64,000 bases of DNA, from the NCBI RefSeq assembly GCF_002113125.1, contig NZ_NEJP01000022.1:1-64000 (forward strand), written 5' to 3'. Shown in pieces: positions 63,359-64,000 of the stretch. The stretch is from Pseudomonas sp. B20(2017) (GTDB lineage: Bacteria; Pseudomonadota; Gammaproteobacteria; Pseudomonadales; Pseudomonadaceae). Position numbers and translations under genes: made by a program. A model generated the notes under the pieces. That model saw only the letters and a program-made list of their open reading frames with translations, ran no database searches and had not been told where the DNA came from. Numbering within the stretch: the stretch's first letter is position 1; every line of letters begins with the position of its first letter.

Positions 63359-64000
63359 ATGTCCCTCCCCTCCCAAGTACGCCTGATCGAAGTCGGCCCG
63401 CGTGACGGCCTGCAGAACGAAGCCCAGCCCATCAGCGTCGCCGACAAGGTGCAACTGGTGGACGCGCTTAGCGCCGCCGGTCTCGGCTATATAGAAGTCG
63501 GCAGTTTTGTTTCGCCCAAGTGGGTGCCGCAGATGGCCGGTTCCGCCGACGTATTCGCGCAAATCCAGCGCAAGCCCGGCGTGACCTATGGCGCGCTGGC
63601 GCCGAACCTGCGCGGTTTCGAAGATGCGCTGGCGGCCGGGGTCAAGGAAGTTGCGGTGTTTGCTGCTGCGTCCGAAGCCTTTTCGCAACGCAACATCAAT
63701 TGCTCGATCAGCGAAAGCCTCGCGCGGTTCGCGCCGATCATGGAGTCGGCGAAACAGCACGGCGTTACCGTGCGCGGTTACGTGTCCTGCGTGTTGGGTT
63801 GCCCTTATGAAGGCGAGGTCGCGCCGGAGCAAGTGGCCATGGTGGCCCGCGAGCTGTACGCGATGGGCTGCTATGAAGTGTCGCTGGGTGACACCATCGG
63901 CACCGGCACCGCCGGCGCTACCCGTCACCTGTTCGAAGTGGTCTCGAAACAGGTGCCCCGAGAAAAACTCGCCGGCCACTTCCACGACACCTACGGCCAG
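63359..64000 (+). CDS. mvaB: Hydroxymethylglutaryl-CoA lyase, partial (3' end outside window)
   Basis: The first 214 codons of a DRE-TIM metallolyase that splits HMG-CoA into acetoacetate and acetyl-CoA, the last step of leucine degradation. RLIEVGPRDGLQNEAQPIS (about 8-26) is the catalytic opening with the Arg-Asp pair. GYIEVGSFVSPKWVPQMAGS, RGYVSCVLGCPYEGEVAP and LGDTIGTGT are further family blocks, and LAGHFHDTYGQ holds the metal-binding His-x-His. The C-terminal loop with the catalytic Cys lies beyond the window. It could equally be named liuE in a liu cluster. Confidence 0.9.
   Translation, partial: MSLPSQVRLIEVGPRDGLQNEAQPISVADKVQLVDALSAAGLGYIEVGSFVSPKWVPQMAGSADVFAQIQRKPGVTYGALAPNLRGFEDALAAGVKEVAVFAAASEAFSQRNINCSISESLARFAPIMESAKQHGVTVRGYVSCVLGCPYEGEVAPEQVAMVARELYAMGCYEVSLGDTIGTGTAGATRHLFEVVSKQVPREKLAGHFHDTYGQ

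Overview
The window is a stretch of chromosome from a fluorescent-group Pseudomonas. It is GC-rich, the clpA-clpS-cspD-icd-idh-mnmA-hflD-purB-aceA-nuo order is the one I remember from pseudomonads, and it carries the GAGCGAGCTTGCTCGCGA REP/REPIN repeats typical of the P. fluorescens group. I see no phage, insertion sequence, CRISPR array, tRNA or rRNA. Strain and species cannot be fixed by reading alone.

Layout. 1-3.4 kb: clpA and clpS (minus), diverging from cspD. 3.4-7.4 kb: two unrelated NADP isocitrate dehydrogenases, icd (minus) and monomeric idh (plus), back to back. 7.5-13 kb: Nudix hydrolase, mnmA-hflD, purB, a RoxA-type ribosomal oxygenase coupled to a GNAT. 13.2-15.8 kb: an exported protein with a secretin-type short domain, then aceA (isocitrate lyase). 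16.3-31.3 kb: the complete nuoA-N complex I operon with fused nuoCD. 31.3-32.5 kb: the only visibly decayed patch, with a tiny antitoxin-like ORF and the tail of a metal-type sensor kinase. 32.5-33.4 kb: a proline-iminopeptidase-like hydrolase behind a coupled 23-codon ORF.

33.4-41.7 kb: a six-gene ABC importer in glpSTPQUV order (minus), facing a sigma-54 activator of AcoR type. The shared spacer holds a good -24/-12 promoter in front of glpS, a long imperfect dyad and six TGAACA hexamers. This is the best candidate for an under-described regulatory circuit in the window. 41.8-46.4 kb: glnS-cysS and ppiB-lpxH. 46.5-51.4 kb: a marR-OMF-emrA-emrB tripartite efflux operon, with two identical MarR-type palindromes three helical turns apart on its promoter and a REPIN inside the operon. 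51.6-57.0 kb: tamA-tamB. 57.1-64 kb: a GNAT, xthA, a PstS-like/OmpA fusion, an acyl-CoA dehydrogenase diverging from a LysR gene, a LiuR-type MerR regulator with a perfect operator palindrome, and the start of a hydroxymethylglutaryl-CoA lyase gene that runs off the window.

Two repeat families punctuate the spacers. Seven REP/REPIN elements sit between co-directional or divergent genes. Three copies of a second palindromic family (TTCCCACGC-tct-GCGTGGGAA) all sit between convergent gene ends, where they could act as two-way terminators. The metabolic theme is the isocitrate branch point (icd, idh, aceA) next to complex I, with branched-chain or acyl-CoA catabolism at the right end.
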